Assembly: GCA_019925105.1 (NCBI GenBank)
Contig: JAHGAU010000012.1
Location: 1,116,001 to 1,180,000, forward strand
Length of the DNA: 64,000 nt
Source: Niebla homalea
Lineage: Eukaryota > Ascomycota > Lecanoromycetes > Lecanorales > Ramalinaceae
Direction of reading: 5' to 3'
Position numbers and translations under genes: made by a program. Of this stretch, positions 22,177 through 32,958 are shown piece after piece (within the stretch, counting starts at the first letter, position 1; every line of letters starts with the position of its first letter). The notes under the pieces are model-generated. The model was not told where the DNA came from. It was given only the letters and a program-made list of their open reading frames with translations, and searched no databases.

Positions 22177-24465
22177 CTACGGCAGCTTCCAGGCAATGTA
22201 GTCTTCGGTGCTCAGGCCTTCCCGACCTTCTTGCAGTGACGCGAAGTCTCCTGGTGTCATCATGCCCGACCGATTCTTCGGTGATCCGGGCACAGATAGC
22301 GGTCGTGCTAATTTGGGCTCAACGGCATCGAAGATACCTTCCTCGTCGTAGTCATCATCGAATGAGGTGGGGTAGGCTTGATCAAGATCGTCAGCAGATC
22401 GACCCAGGTTTCCTGCCTGGGAATTTCTTACCTCTCCTCAAAGCAAGTTGTCGGGCTTTCACATACTCCATCCCCATCCTCTTCCAATCCAACAAATCAC
22501 TCAACCGTTCCGTACGATTCCTTTGATTGATCCTCTGTCGCTTACTCTTCGATGCGAACTCGAACATGAAGCTAGTCAATTGGTTGACCGAGTCATCGAC
22601 CCCTTTCATGCGCCGGTCGACAATGTAGATGCCGTAATCCGACGCGTTCTCGATCAGTTCTTCCATATAACAACCGAAACCAGACAGATTAGTTGTTATG
22701 CTGGGCACTCCCATGACTGTACATTCCGCCGGGGTATACCCCCAAGGCTCATAATACGAAGGGAAGATGCCTAGGTGAGTACCTCGAACAAAGTCATCGT
22801 AATCCAACGGCAGGACAGGGTTGGCTGAGTTCAGAAATTCAGGGTGAAAGATGACCTTCACCCGGTCTGAAGGGTGGTTGAACAGCTGTACCCGACGTAT
22901 CTGGTTGAGGATGGGATCTTCGCCGTCGTTGGTCATGTTGTGTGTTACTACTGGGGGCAGGGCATTCCGCTTCATTGCGTAAAGGCGTCTCCGGAGCATG
23001 ACTCGGTCGGAGCTCGTGAGGATGTCCTTGTCCTCGGGCAGGTCACCCCCCTCGTGCCACTGCAAGGCTCTATCAAATAGCCGTTTACCGACTTCTCGCT
23101 CTATAACAGATACGGTGTCCCGGAGCGACTTGATGACAGCCTGACCTTTCAAGGATTCGACCGTGAGCGATGAGGTCTTGGCAGGCATGATAATAAAGGC
23201 AACGATGGTCATCTTGGACCCGGATGTCTTCAGATTGTGATTCAGTCTCGCCAATGATTCGATGAACATGTCGACGCCTTTGTTCCTGTACTCGTAGCGA
23301 CCTGATGTGAAGAAATAGAGCGTGTTCTCGGGATCAAAGTCATTGTGACCATAAAAGTGACCGCGGACAAAGTCATGGATTTTCTCCTTGGATTGCTGGT
23401 GCAGGTTTTGGAATTCGTGCATGGCGGAGAACTTCTTGACGTTGAGTCCATTCGGCAAGACCCCATCGGGTTTTCGTTTCAAGAGATGCTCGCTCTCGTA
23501 CGCAGTGATGTGCGAAACCGTCGTGAATACATCCGAGGCATGAGCACCGGCCCGTTCGATACAATATCTATGATAGATGCCCCTTTTGCCAGCCTCGGCA
23601 TCAACGTCAAAGTATTGTAGATTGTTGTAGAAGTCGACGGATCCGGCGCAGAGGTATCTACCAAGAAGAGTGGCATGGGTGGTGAAGATGGTGGTAATGT
23701 CCATCCTCCGTTTCTTGGTCAAGGGCAGTGCTACACCTGCAAGCCATTCATGGAAATGGGCTATGACGGCCTTTTTGGGTTCGTGGTAGACATACTGGGG
23801 GCGACAGTCAGCCAAGTCCAATGCTTTCGGGATCATGCTTGTGTCCTACTTCTCCGAGAAACCAAGCGACGAGGTATCCAAACACGACTGCCTCGTTGGT
23901 CTCATCGTCACCCGGCGGCGAGGGGATGCCGGCAGTGTTCCAAAGATCGGCCTTCCACTCATCCAGCCATCGGTAACCGGTCTTGGTGTCGATGAGGATG
24001 ATGCGTGGCGCGCCTTCGATGAGCCATCTCCCGTAAATGAGGTCAATCCCTCTGGATTTCATGGCTTCCATGGTCTTGGCAATTTCCGGGTTCGTTGGTG
24101 TGAGAGGTTCGACCTCGACCGCGGCCTGCGCAATGAGTGTTCAGCAGGTCTCGTCCTTGCAGCGAAAAGGATCAGTGAGCAAACCGAAGCTCTGTTGAGC
24201 GGACCGATGAGGGTGTACCGATCACCATACTCGGCCGTGGTGACGGGGGCTTTGGATTTGATGACTGAATAGATACCACCGACTATAGTAATAACTCAGG
24301 ACGACTTCGACACCATGTGTGAATGTGCTTACCTCGATTCGCAGCCTCTGTTGAGATCTCGAACAGCATATGATTTCGTATGTCTCTCCCGGAAGATGCA
24401 GCATTCTCCAGCACTTTCCCCTCCACCGATGTATCTCTCCCGCCGTTGACGTCCACGGTAGACAT
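22177..24465 (-). CDS. gsy1: Glycogen [starch] synthase (GT3)
   Basis: Five exons (24465-24333, 24282-24185, 24125-23850, 23794-22432, 22376-22177) give 689 aa. The N-terminal nucleotide-sugar-binding motif [16 protein letters not shown] is split by intron 1 after [14 protein letters not shown] and [10 protein letters not shown] follow, then the acceptor/active region [10 protein letters not shown] and [13 protein letters not shown]. The C-terminal donor-site motif [21 protein letters not shown] contains the catalytic Glu. The last exon ends [20 protein letters not shown], a Ser/Thr-Pro-rich tail where fungal and animal enzymes are inactivated by phosphorylation. The enzyme extends glycogen from UDP-glucose in the cytosol, primed by glycogenin. 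Length and domain order are standard for eukaryotic GT3 synthases. Confidence 0.96.
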
Positions 24466-25259
24466 GCCTTGAGCCAGACCTTGATTCAGCAGGCAAAGCA
24501 GTCGTCAATGCGTCGGGCTCCTAAAGCGACAGAGAGCAAGCCTCGGCCAACGAGATAGGCTTAGGTGAGGTGGGACGGGTCGTAACTCGTGAGTCACGGA
24601 GGGGAAGACCTCCTCGATTGTCAACAAGAGCTTAGGCCAATTGACGGGGGGAGGGGGAAGGGGATTGGGGCATCCAGGATGCCGTTTAGTTGGACCAGAA
24701 CCAATTGTCAAAGAGCTGGTATCCAAAATAACTCTTGCAGACGTGTCGTCTTGGCTTGTTCCACCTTCCAAGGAGGCGAGGGAGGCTGGTTGATCTACCC
24801 ACCGTTCCAAAGTGGTATCATATGACTGTATTATCTGTATTATATACTTAAGCGCTAAATGTAAGGCCAAGTGGAGTCCAAATTGTCCAATCTCGCGTCA
24901 AAGTCAATTCCCCCACTTCCCCTACCCCAGAGAAGGTTTTGCTCCCCACGGCCCCACCACGAATAATTCATCACGAATTCCGAGCTCGCCACGGCTCCTA
25001 GACATTTCAACTTCGGGATGACGAATACGCGCGCAGGACAGCTTTTATTTGAAAAGCCCTTGAAGCCTTGCGCAAGGCTGCCGCCTGCGAAGCTTCTCAT
25101 GCACAACGTACGTCATTGCTTGCCTTTCGAATCCAGGCCATGCTACTTAGGTGATCTGGACGGGCCAATCACGGAGCAGGCGAGCTTCAATTGCTACCCA
25201 AGATGCACTATCATTCCATTCGTACAGACGATGCATCATTCGCCTTCGATCCATTGCTT
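24466..25259. other. Intergenic region upstream of glycogen synthase
   Basis: 794 bp between glycogen synthase (start 24465) and the 3' end of the LCCL gene. It holds an open minus-strand frame without domain-like sequence, probably leader. CCCC-type stress-element-like strings occur on the minus strand (around 24645-24665), but no site can be assigned. Confidence 0.4.
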
Positions 25260-27224
25260 TCACAAGCTCGGCCCGTGCTTCATGGGTATCCAATCCCCAT
25301 CTGTATCCCAAACGCCCGCCTGGGTATAGTCGCCAGCTTCACTTCCTTGCATGTAAGCAAATCTAAAATATTCCTTCTCTAGCACGCTATGCCGCTCGAA
25401 TGTGTGACTGGGCTCGCCCTCCCCGTAATACCATTTGTGTCTTTCAACGTCGTTTACCAGCACACTGATCCCATCGTACGATTGTGGTGGTCGACTCCAC
25501 TTGAAGGTGATGTTGCCCATAGCCGCAATGGGAGCGGTGACGTTGGGAAGAAAAGAGCCGATCTGGCCTTCGGGACCTCGTAGCTCATTCGTGGTTTGCA
25601 TGATGGAGTCAAAGCCCCACCGGGCAGTGCCATTGATAAAAAGACCAACCAAGATGCCTTGATACAGAAGGCTGGGCCGCGTCTGCGGCCGCGTCCCAGG
25701 GAGAAGCAGGATTGCCAGGAAGTAATGATGAATCCGGAGGTTGAGCTGGGGGATGGCAACGCACAAGAGCAGGCCTAATCCCATCAGACCATAGATTGCC
25801 AGGTATTTACGAAAGCGGCCCTCTTGCCGTAAAAACCAAGCCTGCTGGAGGGCAATCGTAAATATAGTCAGCACGACCAGGACGAGCGCCAGCACCGCCC
25901 CAGGTTGGGCGCGGAGATCGCGTGGGGTAAGGCGCTCGATAGGGATGAAGTCGAAGGTATAGTTGTTGAGGGCGCCCACCCAGGCACCGCCCAACCATAG
26001 AATGCTTCTCTCAATGGTCGCAGTCAGCCCCAGCTGTTGCGGCTTGACACTGTACCGGTAAAAAACGGCAGCGACAAAGGCGGCGGGGAGGAACCTTCCG
26101 ATGATGATGGATGTCAAAAAGGCGTAATCGGAGTGATTGGGTGGATCGGAGACGAGGCCAACGTGGAAGAAGAGCATGACGAAGACGGAAGGGAAGAAGA
26201 CCTGTACTGACGTCGTGCAGATGGACAGAATGGTGCTAAAGCCACAGGTCACGGCGAGGAGAGGCCAACGGAGGTCTCGGACGCAATCAGACGAGACATC
26301 CTTTTGGAAGGTGAAGGTCTTGGGGAAGCTTGAGTCAAAGGGGAAGCTCTGGATGCCGTGGCGTTGGGTGGAAGTAAAATTGGTCTGCTCTCCAGCTAGG
26401 AGAGCGACGCCACATCCGCCCTTGTCGTTCCCAACAATGCCGGAGTGGATGGCGGCCTGGCAAATGAAGGAGTCACCGCGGTAGATAGTCTCAGGGAGGG
26501 TCGAGTTCTCATCGACGGCGTTCGGCCCACCGATGACAAAGGGCTTGTAGTTGACCTGGCGGTCCCCAATGGCGCGCGGATTCAAAACGCGAGTGGCTTT
26601 GCAATTCGCCGGGCAACGAAAGGCGAAGCTAGCATTGCTGAAGGGACGACATCGATTCCCATTGAGGCCGCACTCGTCATTGGGGCTCCAGAATGAAGCG
26701 CCGCACCAGACGGATTGTGGTTTGCCATAGCCCTCTATGTAACCTGCTTTGGCAGAGTGATGGAGGACAAGGGTGAAGGTCAGGAACCAAGACAAGTAGA
26801 AGAAGGCCAGCAAGGCCAGCTTCTGTTTCCGTGTGGGAAGATAAGTGTGGATGAGTGAGGCGGGAGCCTCTTGAACCGATGCGAAAAATGGGGCTATCTT
26901 CTGGATCTGCACCGGATCCGGACCTTTGGACCAATGTATGAGGGCGCGAAAGGCGTGGCGCACGTGAAGGGGGACCCATTTCCAGCGGAAAGAGCTAGAT
27001 GTTTCACGAAGCCAGACAGGCAAGGGCGCATGACGGCTATGCTGCTCTGCTTGGGAAGAGTAGAGGTGCATGTCAGATGCACTCGGGGTTGAGGCTTGGG
27101 TTCCCATCTCTTCATCGTCGTCGGTCCATATCAGAGGGTCGACCTGGCCGTCTTCGGAGGCAGCGCTAGGTGTTGCGGATGTCATTTCGTGCGTCAAAGG
27201 CGGGCAATACGGGAGTATTTGCAT
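25260..27224 (-). CDS. LCCL domain-containing multi-pass membrane protein
   Basis: Intronless 654-aa ORF. The N-terminal ~115 residues are soluble; a first transmembrane helix (LALLAFFYLSWFLTFTLVL) follows. The LCCL domain lies in the loop after it (~residues 170-310), with cysteines in WSPNDECGLNGNRC, FRCPANCKA, FICQAAIHSGI and the signature GNDKGGCGVALL. At least eight further hydrophobic helices follow (for example WPLLAVTCGFSTILSI, FLPAAFVAAVFYRYS, AVLALVLVVLTIFTIAL). The C-terminus is a soluble domain with FKWSRPPQSYDGISVLVNDV. LCCL proteins with several helices are conserved in moulds; their role is unknown, and the LCCL domain is usually thought to bind ligands outside the cell. The second Met, at residue 14, is an alternative start. 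Confidence 0.9.
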   Translation of the reverse strand: MQILPYCPPLTHEMTSATPSAASEDGQVDPLIWTDDDEEMGTQASTPSASDMHLYSSQAEQHSRHAPLPVWLRETSSSFRWKWVPLHVRHAFRALIHWSKGPDPVQIQKIAPFFASVQEAPASLIHTYLPTRKQKLALLAFFYLSWFLTFTLVLHHSAKAGYIEGYGKPQSVWCGASFWSPNDECGLNGNRCRPFSNASFAFRCPANCKATRVLNPRAIGDRQVNYKPFVIGGPNAVDENSTLPETIYRGDSFICQAAIHSGIVGNDKGGCGVALLAGEQTNFTSTQRHGIQSFPFDSSFPKTFTFQKDVSSDCVRDLRWPLLAVTCGFSTILSICTTSVQVFFPSVFVMLFFHVGLVSDPPNHSDYAFLTSIIIGRFLPAAFVAAVFYRYSVKPQQLGLTATIERSILWLGGAWVGALNNYTFDFIPIERLTPRDLRAQPGAVLALVLVVLTIFTIALQQAWFLRQEGRFRKYLAIYGLMGLGLLLCVAIPQLNLRIHHYFLAILLLPGTRPQTRPSLLYQGILVGLFINGTARWGFDSIMQTTNELRGPEGQIGSFLPNVTAPIAAMGNITFKWSRPPQSYDGISVLVNDVERHKWYYGEGEPSHTFERHSVLEKEYFRFAYMQGSEAGDYTQAGVWDTDGDWIPMKHGPSL

Positions 27225-27900
27225 TGGCAGTCAGGTTCATGGACGAGAGTGAGAATGTTACCATTTAGGTGGATGCCATGTTCGGAAGTGTCGGAGTGTC
27301 TGTGTCAGCGATGTATCGATCTAGACAACTCGAGCTAGACTCTGGTGTGGAGACCGGAGAGCGTTGATCCCGCTGGCGCCCTCGGCCCCTGGCAGATGGG
27401 CATGGCAATAATAATAATGGATTGATGGCATGCGGATGGCATGGGCCATGCGTGGGCATGGCTTAAAAAGATCAAAAGATTGTGCTACCACCAAATCGGA
27501 CTCCTGCCTCCCTCCGGTCTTGTCATTGGGTGATGAATGCTATCTCTGATGATGTACTCCGTGTGTTGGATTTCGATTCCGAGGTGCTGATAAAGGGCCT
27601 TCCAGATTCCAGTCATTCTATAACCCCTCATGGCTAAACCGTACAATAATAATCCATTTCATTCAGACCGGATGCGCTAAATATGATACTTCCTCACACC
27701 AGGATCAGCGACAGACGGGCCTGGTCGTCTCTCGGCCCGGAGAAGAAGCTCCTCTAGGCGATGCCTGAATGCTGATGTCAGTGTTGTCTACTTGGTCATC
27801 CTACGAATCTGTAAGTGTTCGTGCACCATCCACCCTCCTCAACTCCAACGTGGCACCTTCTTGACCATCTCCCATACCCATCCACTATTCCGTACAACAT
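27225..27900. other. Divergent promoter region, LCCL protein / aromatic aminotransferase
   Basis: 676 bp with no gene. Contains a short ATA-type microsatellite (AATAATAATAATGG near 27410). Confidence 0.4.
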
Positions 27901-29912
27901 ATGGCCAGTCAAGCTGAATCGACCGTCGCAGCTCACCCCTCGGAAACAGCGGAGCAGCCCACTCCTGTCGATATCTCCCACCATTATTCCAAGACTACCA
28001 AGAATCGAAATGTCAGCGGAGTCAAGGACTTCTACAAATATTTCCGCATCCCTGGCGTTGCCAATCTTGCTGGTGGCCTGCCCAATCACAATTACTTCCC
28101 TTTCGATACTCTCGAAGGGAGCACTGCCCTATCTCAACGCTTTGTCCCCACTCCCAACAAGTCGGATCGCCTTAATCCAGAGCAAGTCGCGACCCTTGAG
28201 CTAGCCGACAGCAATACCCCCCCTGCAAGCCGCATCCTTGTCCCCAAGACATCCGATAACCACAATCTTCTGCGCCAAATCGACGTCAAGTCCGCTCTAC
28301 AGTATGGTACTTCTCAAGGCTACCCCCCGCTCTACAGCTTCCTCCGCCAGTTCACCCGGGAGCAGATGCATCCCAACGTTCCCTACAAGGATGGGCCCGA
28401 AATTATCCTGACCACCGGGTCCACTGATGGCTTCGCCAAGACCCTCGAGGCTTTGACTGACCCATGGCACCAAGGCGATCAAACAGAGTGCAGGCAGGGT
28501 ATGTTGGTAGAGGAATGCTGCTACATGAACGCGGTCCAGGCCGCAAGGCCCCGCGGATTGAACATCGTTCCGGTGGCTACTGACGACGAGGGTATGTGTG
28601 CTGAAGGTGTTGGCGGCCTCTTTGATGTCCTGGAAAATTGGGATGCCTACCAAGGCAAAAGACCACACATCATCTACACCGTCACGTAAGCCACGTCAAC
28701 GCCCCCTTTCCCTACATCACCTGCTGCATCTCGTGTAATAGCGCTGGAAGCGGCTGACTTCCCTCCCTTATTAGTATTGGGCAGAACCCTACTTCGGGTA
28801 CCTTGGGGGTGTCCCGACGTAAAGCTATCTACGCCCTCTGCGTTCGTTACGATGTGCTCATCATTGAAGATGACCCATACTGGTACCTGCAATATCCCTC
28901 GGCGAACTCTGCATCCTTAGCGCGCCGCTCACAGCCTATATCGAGTAATGCTCGGCCTGGTGATCCGCATCACTACCCCTTCCAAAGCCCTGTGGGCGCA
29001 TCTGTCCCCTACCAATACAAACATAGCGGCTGTGTAAAGAGTTCCGGTTATGACTTTCTCGACTCGCTGGTCCCGAGCTACTTGTCCGTCGACTATGAGG
29101 GTAGGGTCATTCGGCTGGACACTTTCTCCAAAACCATTGCTCCTGGCTGTCGTTTGGGTTGGATCACGACACAGCCTGCTCTCTGCGAGCGCCTGCTGCG
29201 CATCACGGAAACCAGCACCCAGCAGCCCTCAGGGTTCGTCCAGTCCATGGTCGCCGAGCTGATCATGGGCCCGCACAATAGGCACGGTAGAGGTGGGGGC
29301 AAAGACGAAAAGGGATGGAAGACAGACGGGTGGGTGCGGTGGCTGGAGGGTCTGCGAGGTAATTACGAAAGGAGAATGAATACCATCTGCAATATCCTCG
29401 AGGACGGCAAAACCATCGTCAAACTTGGCCGTTTCAAGAGCCTCGTTGCCGCTGGGGGAAGTGGACAGCGAGGACGAGACGGAGGGGAAGATGATGGGTG
29501 GAGTGTCGTAGCGAAGACACAGATCTACGACTTTGTTTGGCCTCTCGGCGGCATGTTCATCTGGCTGCATATCAATTTCCCGGCTCACCCTCTCTTCAAG
29601 AAAGTCAATGACCACGAGAAGCTGGCAAAAGCCCTTTTCGTGCATTTGACGACGCCAAATTACCGCATTTTAGTCTGTCCTGGCGCCATGTTTGCCCCGA
29701 CCGAAGAGATCCGGGTTCAAAAGGCTTGGCAATATGTCAGAGTCTGTTTTGCGGCGGTGGATGAGGACCAGCTTGACGCACTGGGTCGGAATCTTGTCGC
29801 TGGCATTACAAGCTTTTGGGGAAAGAAGACAATAGCAGACATCGATAGCCTGGTGGAGGCGACTGCGGAAGAAGCAGAAGATATCACCAGCTTGGCTGGC
29901 TTCGGTTGTTGA
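27901..29912 (+). CDS. aro8: Aromatic amino acid aminotransferase, Aro8-like (PLP fold type I)
   Basis: Two exons (27901-28685, 28775-29912) give 640 aa. Motifs in order: LAGGLPNHNYFPF near the N-terminus, YGTSQGYPPLYSFLRQF, the cofactor-ring region EIILTTGSTDGFAKTLEAL, TIGQNPTSGTLG across the intron, IIEDDPYWYLQY, and the PLP-lysine motif RLDTFSKTIAPGCRLGW. The C-terminal domain includes GGMFIWLHINFP. This order is that of aromatic/2-aminoadipate aminotransferases, which transaminate Phe, Tyr, Trp and aminoadipate with 2-oxoglutarate. A family-typical insert after IIEDDPYWYLQY (YPSANSASLARRSQPIS...) and a Gly/Lys-rich insert near 29290 make it longer than the yeast enzyme. It is convergent with the NmrA-like gene. 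Confidence 0.93.
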
Positions 29913-30295
29913 ACACCCGTGTAACTGATGCAGTCTTGATGGAGGCAATAGATCATGATTTCTTGGTAGAGCTCGATAAGCTGATAAGCATTAGATGTTG
30001 ATGCACTTTGTCAGAGTCTTTTTCAATGCTGATGGGTGAGTAGAGCATATGGATCAAGTGCAATTTGTCCAAGCAGGCCAGCTCAAGCCTGGACTCTCCG
30101 TTGGCCTTTGCGCATGCTCCATGGGTCGACGATGACCTGCATTTTGGAGAACCGATCCACGCTCTGGGGGCCGATGCTGAGCGTCTGATGTTGGCTTCCG
30201 GTGCATTCACTGAGGAACAGTTGTTGACGGACCTCCATTCCCCTGCAGGATAAAGCCGAAGAGGTATCAGCTTGTCCCCTTCCGTCCAGAGACGT
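29913..30295. other. Convergent intergenic region
   Basis: 383 bp between two converging stop codons. One 62-codon plus-strand frame exists at 30065-30253; not supported as a gene. Confidence 0.4.
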
Positions 30296-31495
30296 CTAAA
30301 TGTTCTTGTCCATCCCACCTTTCGCCACTCTAGCTTCTGCCTCATAGTCTGAATCGGCCTCTTCCTTCATCCAGGTAAGACCGTTGTGGAACTCTTCTAC
30401 CGGAAATACCTCTCGAGCGTACTCTTCCATGCCTCTCCAGCCCCCCCACAGTGATCTGGCCTCTTCCACCGCAGTGCCGTCACCCTTGTCGGTGCCATCT
30501 TCCACGGTTTTCATGTTCTCACCGCTCTCCAGGTCGAGGCCAAAGTATGGTGCGCGGAACCTTCCGAAAAGGATCTCGATTCCCTGTAATTGCTCACGAT
30601 ATCCGTGGGGGACGGAAACCTCAACATCGATCCGCGGTGAGAAATGGTACATCACTTCCCGGTTGAGGGCACGCGAAAAGAGGAAACAGACTCGCTTGGG
30701 TGAGAGAAGCTCGAACGCAAGAGCGATCCTGTACGGGTGAGCTTGAAAAAAATTCATTTGACAGGCAGGAGAAGGAAAGTCCTCAAGCTTGACTCACCGA
30801 TGATCGTTCCACCTTTTCAACCCATCCTTGAAAATCTGCATTACTGCGGGACCGACGTCATGTTCGGCATCCAACCAAGGCAGAGGCTGATCAGGGTGGA
30901 AGGGTGCCTTCCAATGGAAGCTGCCATCCTGGTCAAGCTTCATGCAGAACAAGGGGTAGGGAAGGGAAGTGAAGTTATTGTTGTAAATGCCGGTATACAC
31001 GAAAGTTGCTGGAAGGCGGATCTGACGTCGAGGATACTTCCGTCAGTTGGGCGGCTGCGGTGCTGCTTCTCCAAAGTTGTGACTTGCCTGGCGGATATAG
31101 TTCTCCACGGTAAACTTGACACTCCACAAGGGCAGTGCGGGCCAGCCCTTTGCAAAGACACTGTGGTCGGGCATACTACTGTAAATGTAGTGCTGGACCC
31201 CGGCCGTCTTTGCCGCATCAGCCAAGGATTTAGCAATGGCGAGCTCATCACCAAATGACACAGTGTTTATGAAAGCCCTCTGCACGCCCCTGAAGAGCTG
31301 GTTCAAAAACTTGCTATCTTCTAGCGAACCCTCGAGAACGGTGACGTTGTCAAGCCGAGAAAGCTCCACAGCGACAGGGTGAGATGCCTGATGCACGTGG
31401 GCTTGGACATGATATCCTAATGCAGAGGCGACCCTGGCGACTGAAGCTGCTTGACGGCCCGTGGCATTGACAAGAGCAAGGTTTTTGCTTTGCAT
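30296..31495 (-). CDS. NmrA-like family NAD(P)-binding regulatory protein
   Basis: Three exons (31495-31088, 31021-30798, 30728-30296) give 354 aa. The N-terminal Rossmann motif is ALVNATGRQAASVARVA in place of GxxGxxG, as tolerated in NmrA-type atypical SDRs. LEGSLEDSKFLNQLFRG, HYIYSSMPDHS and the family segment TFVYTGIYNNNFTSLPYP follow. The usual SDR Tyr-x3-Lys pair is not evident, consistent with a dinucleotide sensor and not a dehydrogenase. NmrA proteins bind NAD(P) and the GATA factor AreA in nitrogen metabolite repression; many paralogues have other targets, so the partner here is unknown. Intron 1 has a GC donor (CAG|GCAAGT) with a normal AG acceptor; using it restores the conserved NYIRQ-IRLPATF junction. 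Nearby nitrogen-related genes are the aminotransferase and the asparaginase. Confidence 0.88.
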
Positions 31496-32958
31496 GCGTG
31501 ATAGCCACGAGTTAGGTGTGAGAGTACTCCAGGAAAGGTATTGTGTGAATGAAAGGACTTGAGTTTCAAGTGCAGCATGGAACCGGTCTCATTGAATGCA
31601 AGGGGTTTTATCAGAGAGAAGAATCCGAAGGGAGTAAATGTGAGAGCCTGAGGTCGGCTGGAGCTGCTAAAATAGAATTCGCAAAAGCACAGCACCTGGG
31701 CTGATAGCTTCTATGCAAGGGCCCACCAGTTAGGCTTTGTCTGGAAAAAATATCAAGTAAGATTCGAGTAACAGATAGATAGCACGCGATGTGAAAATCT
31801 GGGGGCAGTGGGGATAGGGTTCAGTAGTGCGGCTGGCTAGAGAATTGCAGCCAAGTGGCTTGTTACTGCCATCGGACCAAGCTCCGTCTTTTGATATTGT
31901 TCAAAATTGAGAAAGGTCAGAACCGGTGGGGAGGGCAAGATAAGGATTCAGCATTCTGATCTAGCAACGTTGGTAGGCTCCGTTCCTGCGGCACGACGTG
32001 GGTGGTGAGGCCGCTTCAGCGCATACAAAACATAGGAGGTACAATCAGTCGAGCCAGGGTTGAAAAATACCTCAAGGGTGCTGCAGTGTGAACATCACAA
32101 GACGCTCGCCGTCGGAGATCACTCGCAGTCCCACCATGTGTACGTTGGAGTCCTGGCAGTCCTGGCAGTCTTGGCAGTCCTTGCCCAGTAATCATAATAG
32201 TAACAGTGGTACGATAGGACCATGGAAGAGTACTTGGAGGCTGGTGGTGTTGGTGGCGGTTGATTCTGGCTTCGTCTGGATGAGAGCAAAAGCAAGACGG
32301 CCCAAAGCCAAACGGCGATTCATCCCCACCTGACACCTGACGACGATACCGTTCCGTAGTGCTGAATCAACTTCCATAGATGATAAAGACAATTATGGCA
32401 TCATATCTCGGATGACCCTGCGGATGGCTGATGATGGATCGCGTCTACCTTAGGTCTGATATGCGATGGATTATTTGATGGTGTCATGACGGGAAGCTTC
32501 GCAAGAAAGAGGGGAAGATGAAAGTCAAAGCGATTTGATCCGATCGATGACAGGGCGAGGCGTCAAATGAACTTCACCATGCTCAAGGCATATCTTGATA
32601 TTGTGAATAATCCCAAACGAAAAAATTCTGCTCCTGCTTTCTTTGCTTCGGAAGGATCTCCTTTCCTGTCCATGATTGGCTGATCCATTCCTCCTTATGT
32701 AATACCGCACCTCCATTATCACGTAACAGGTGGAGTACTCAAGTCCTCAGTCCTCACAAGCCTTGGTGCACCAGCACGTGGAGTGGTGCAAGCCTGTGCC
32801 ACATAAGTAGAATCTCCTCGGAGACATGTGGCTCAACCCTCAAGATTTGAGTCAGTATGCATTACTAGTATGACACGCAGACACGGGTGAGATCTGCTCA
32901 GATGTCTACCCTCCCCCCCAACATAAGGCTTTGCAACCTTTCGCAAAATGTGACCACT
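31496..32958. other. Intergenic region between NmrA-like and asparaginase genes
   Basis: 1.46 kb with no supported gene. It includes a 9-bp minisatellite at about 32149-32183 and otherwise unremarkable sequence. Confidence 0.45.
32149..32183. repeat. 9-bp minisatellite (AGTCCTGGC), ~4 copies
   Basis: Consecutive AGTCCTGGC, AGTCCTGGC, AGTCTTGGC and AGTCCTTGC units in non-coding sequence upstream of the NmrA-like gene. Confidence 0.8.

Noticed and set aside
24505..24870. 121-codon minus-strand ORF upstream of glycogen synthase
   Set aside because: Pro- and Ser-rich without domain features; best explained as leader or promoter sequence.
30065..30253. 62-codon plus-strand ORF between the aminotransferase and NmrA-like genes
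   Set aside because: Composition is protein-like, but it is short, sits in a 383-bp convergent gap that must hold two 3' ends, and has no recognisable motif.
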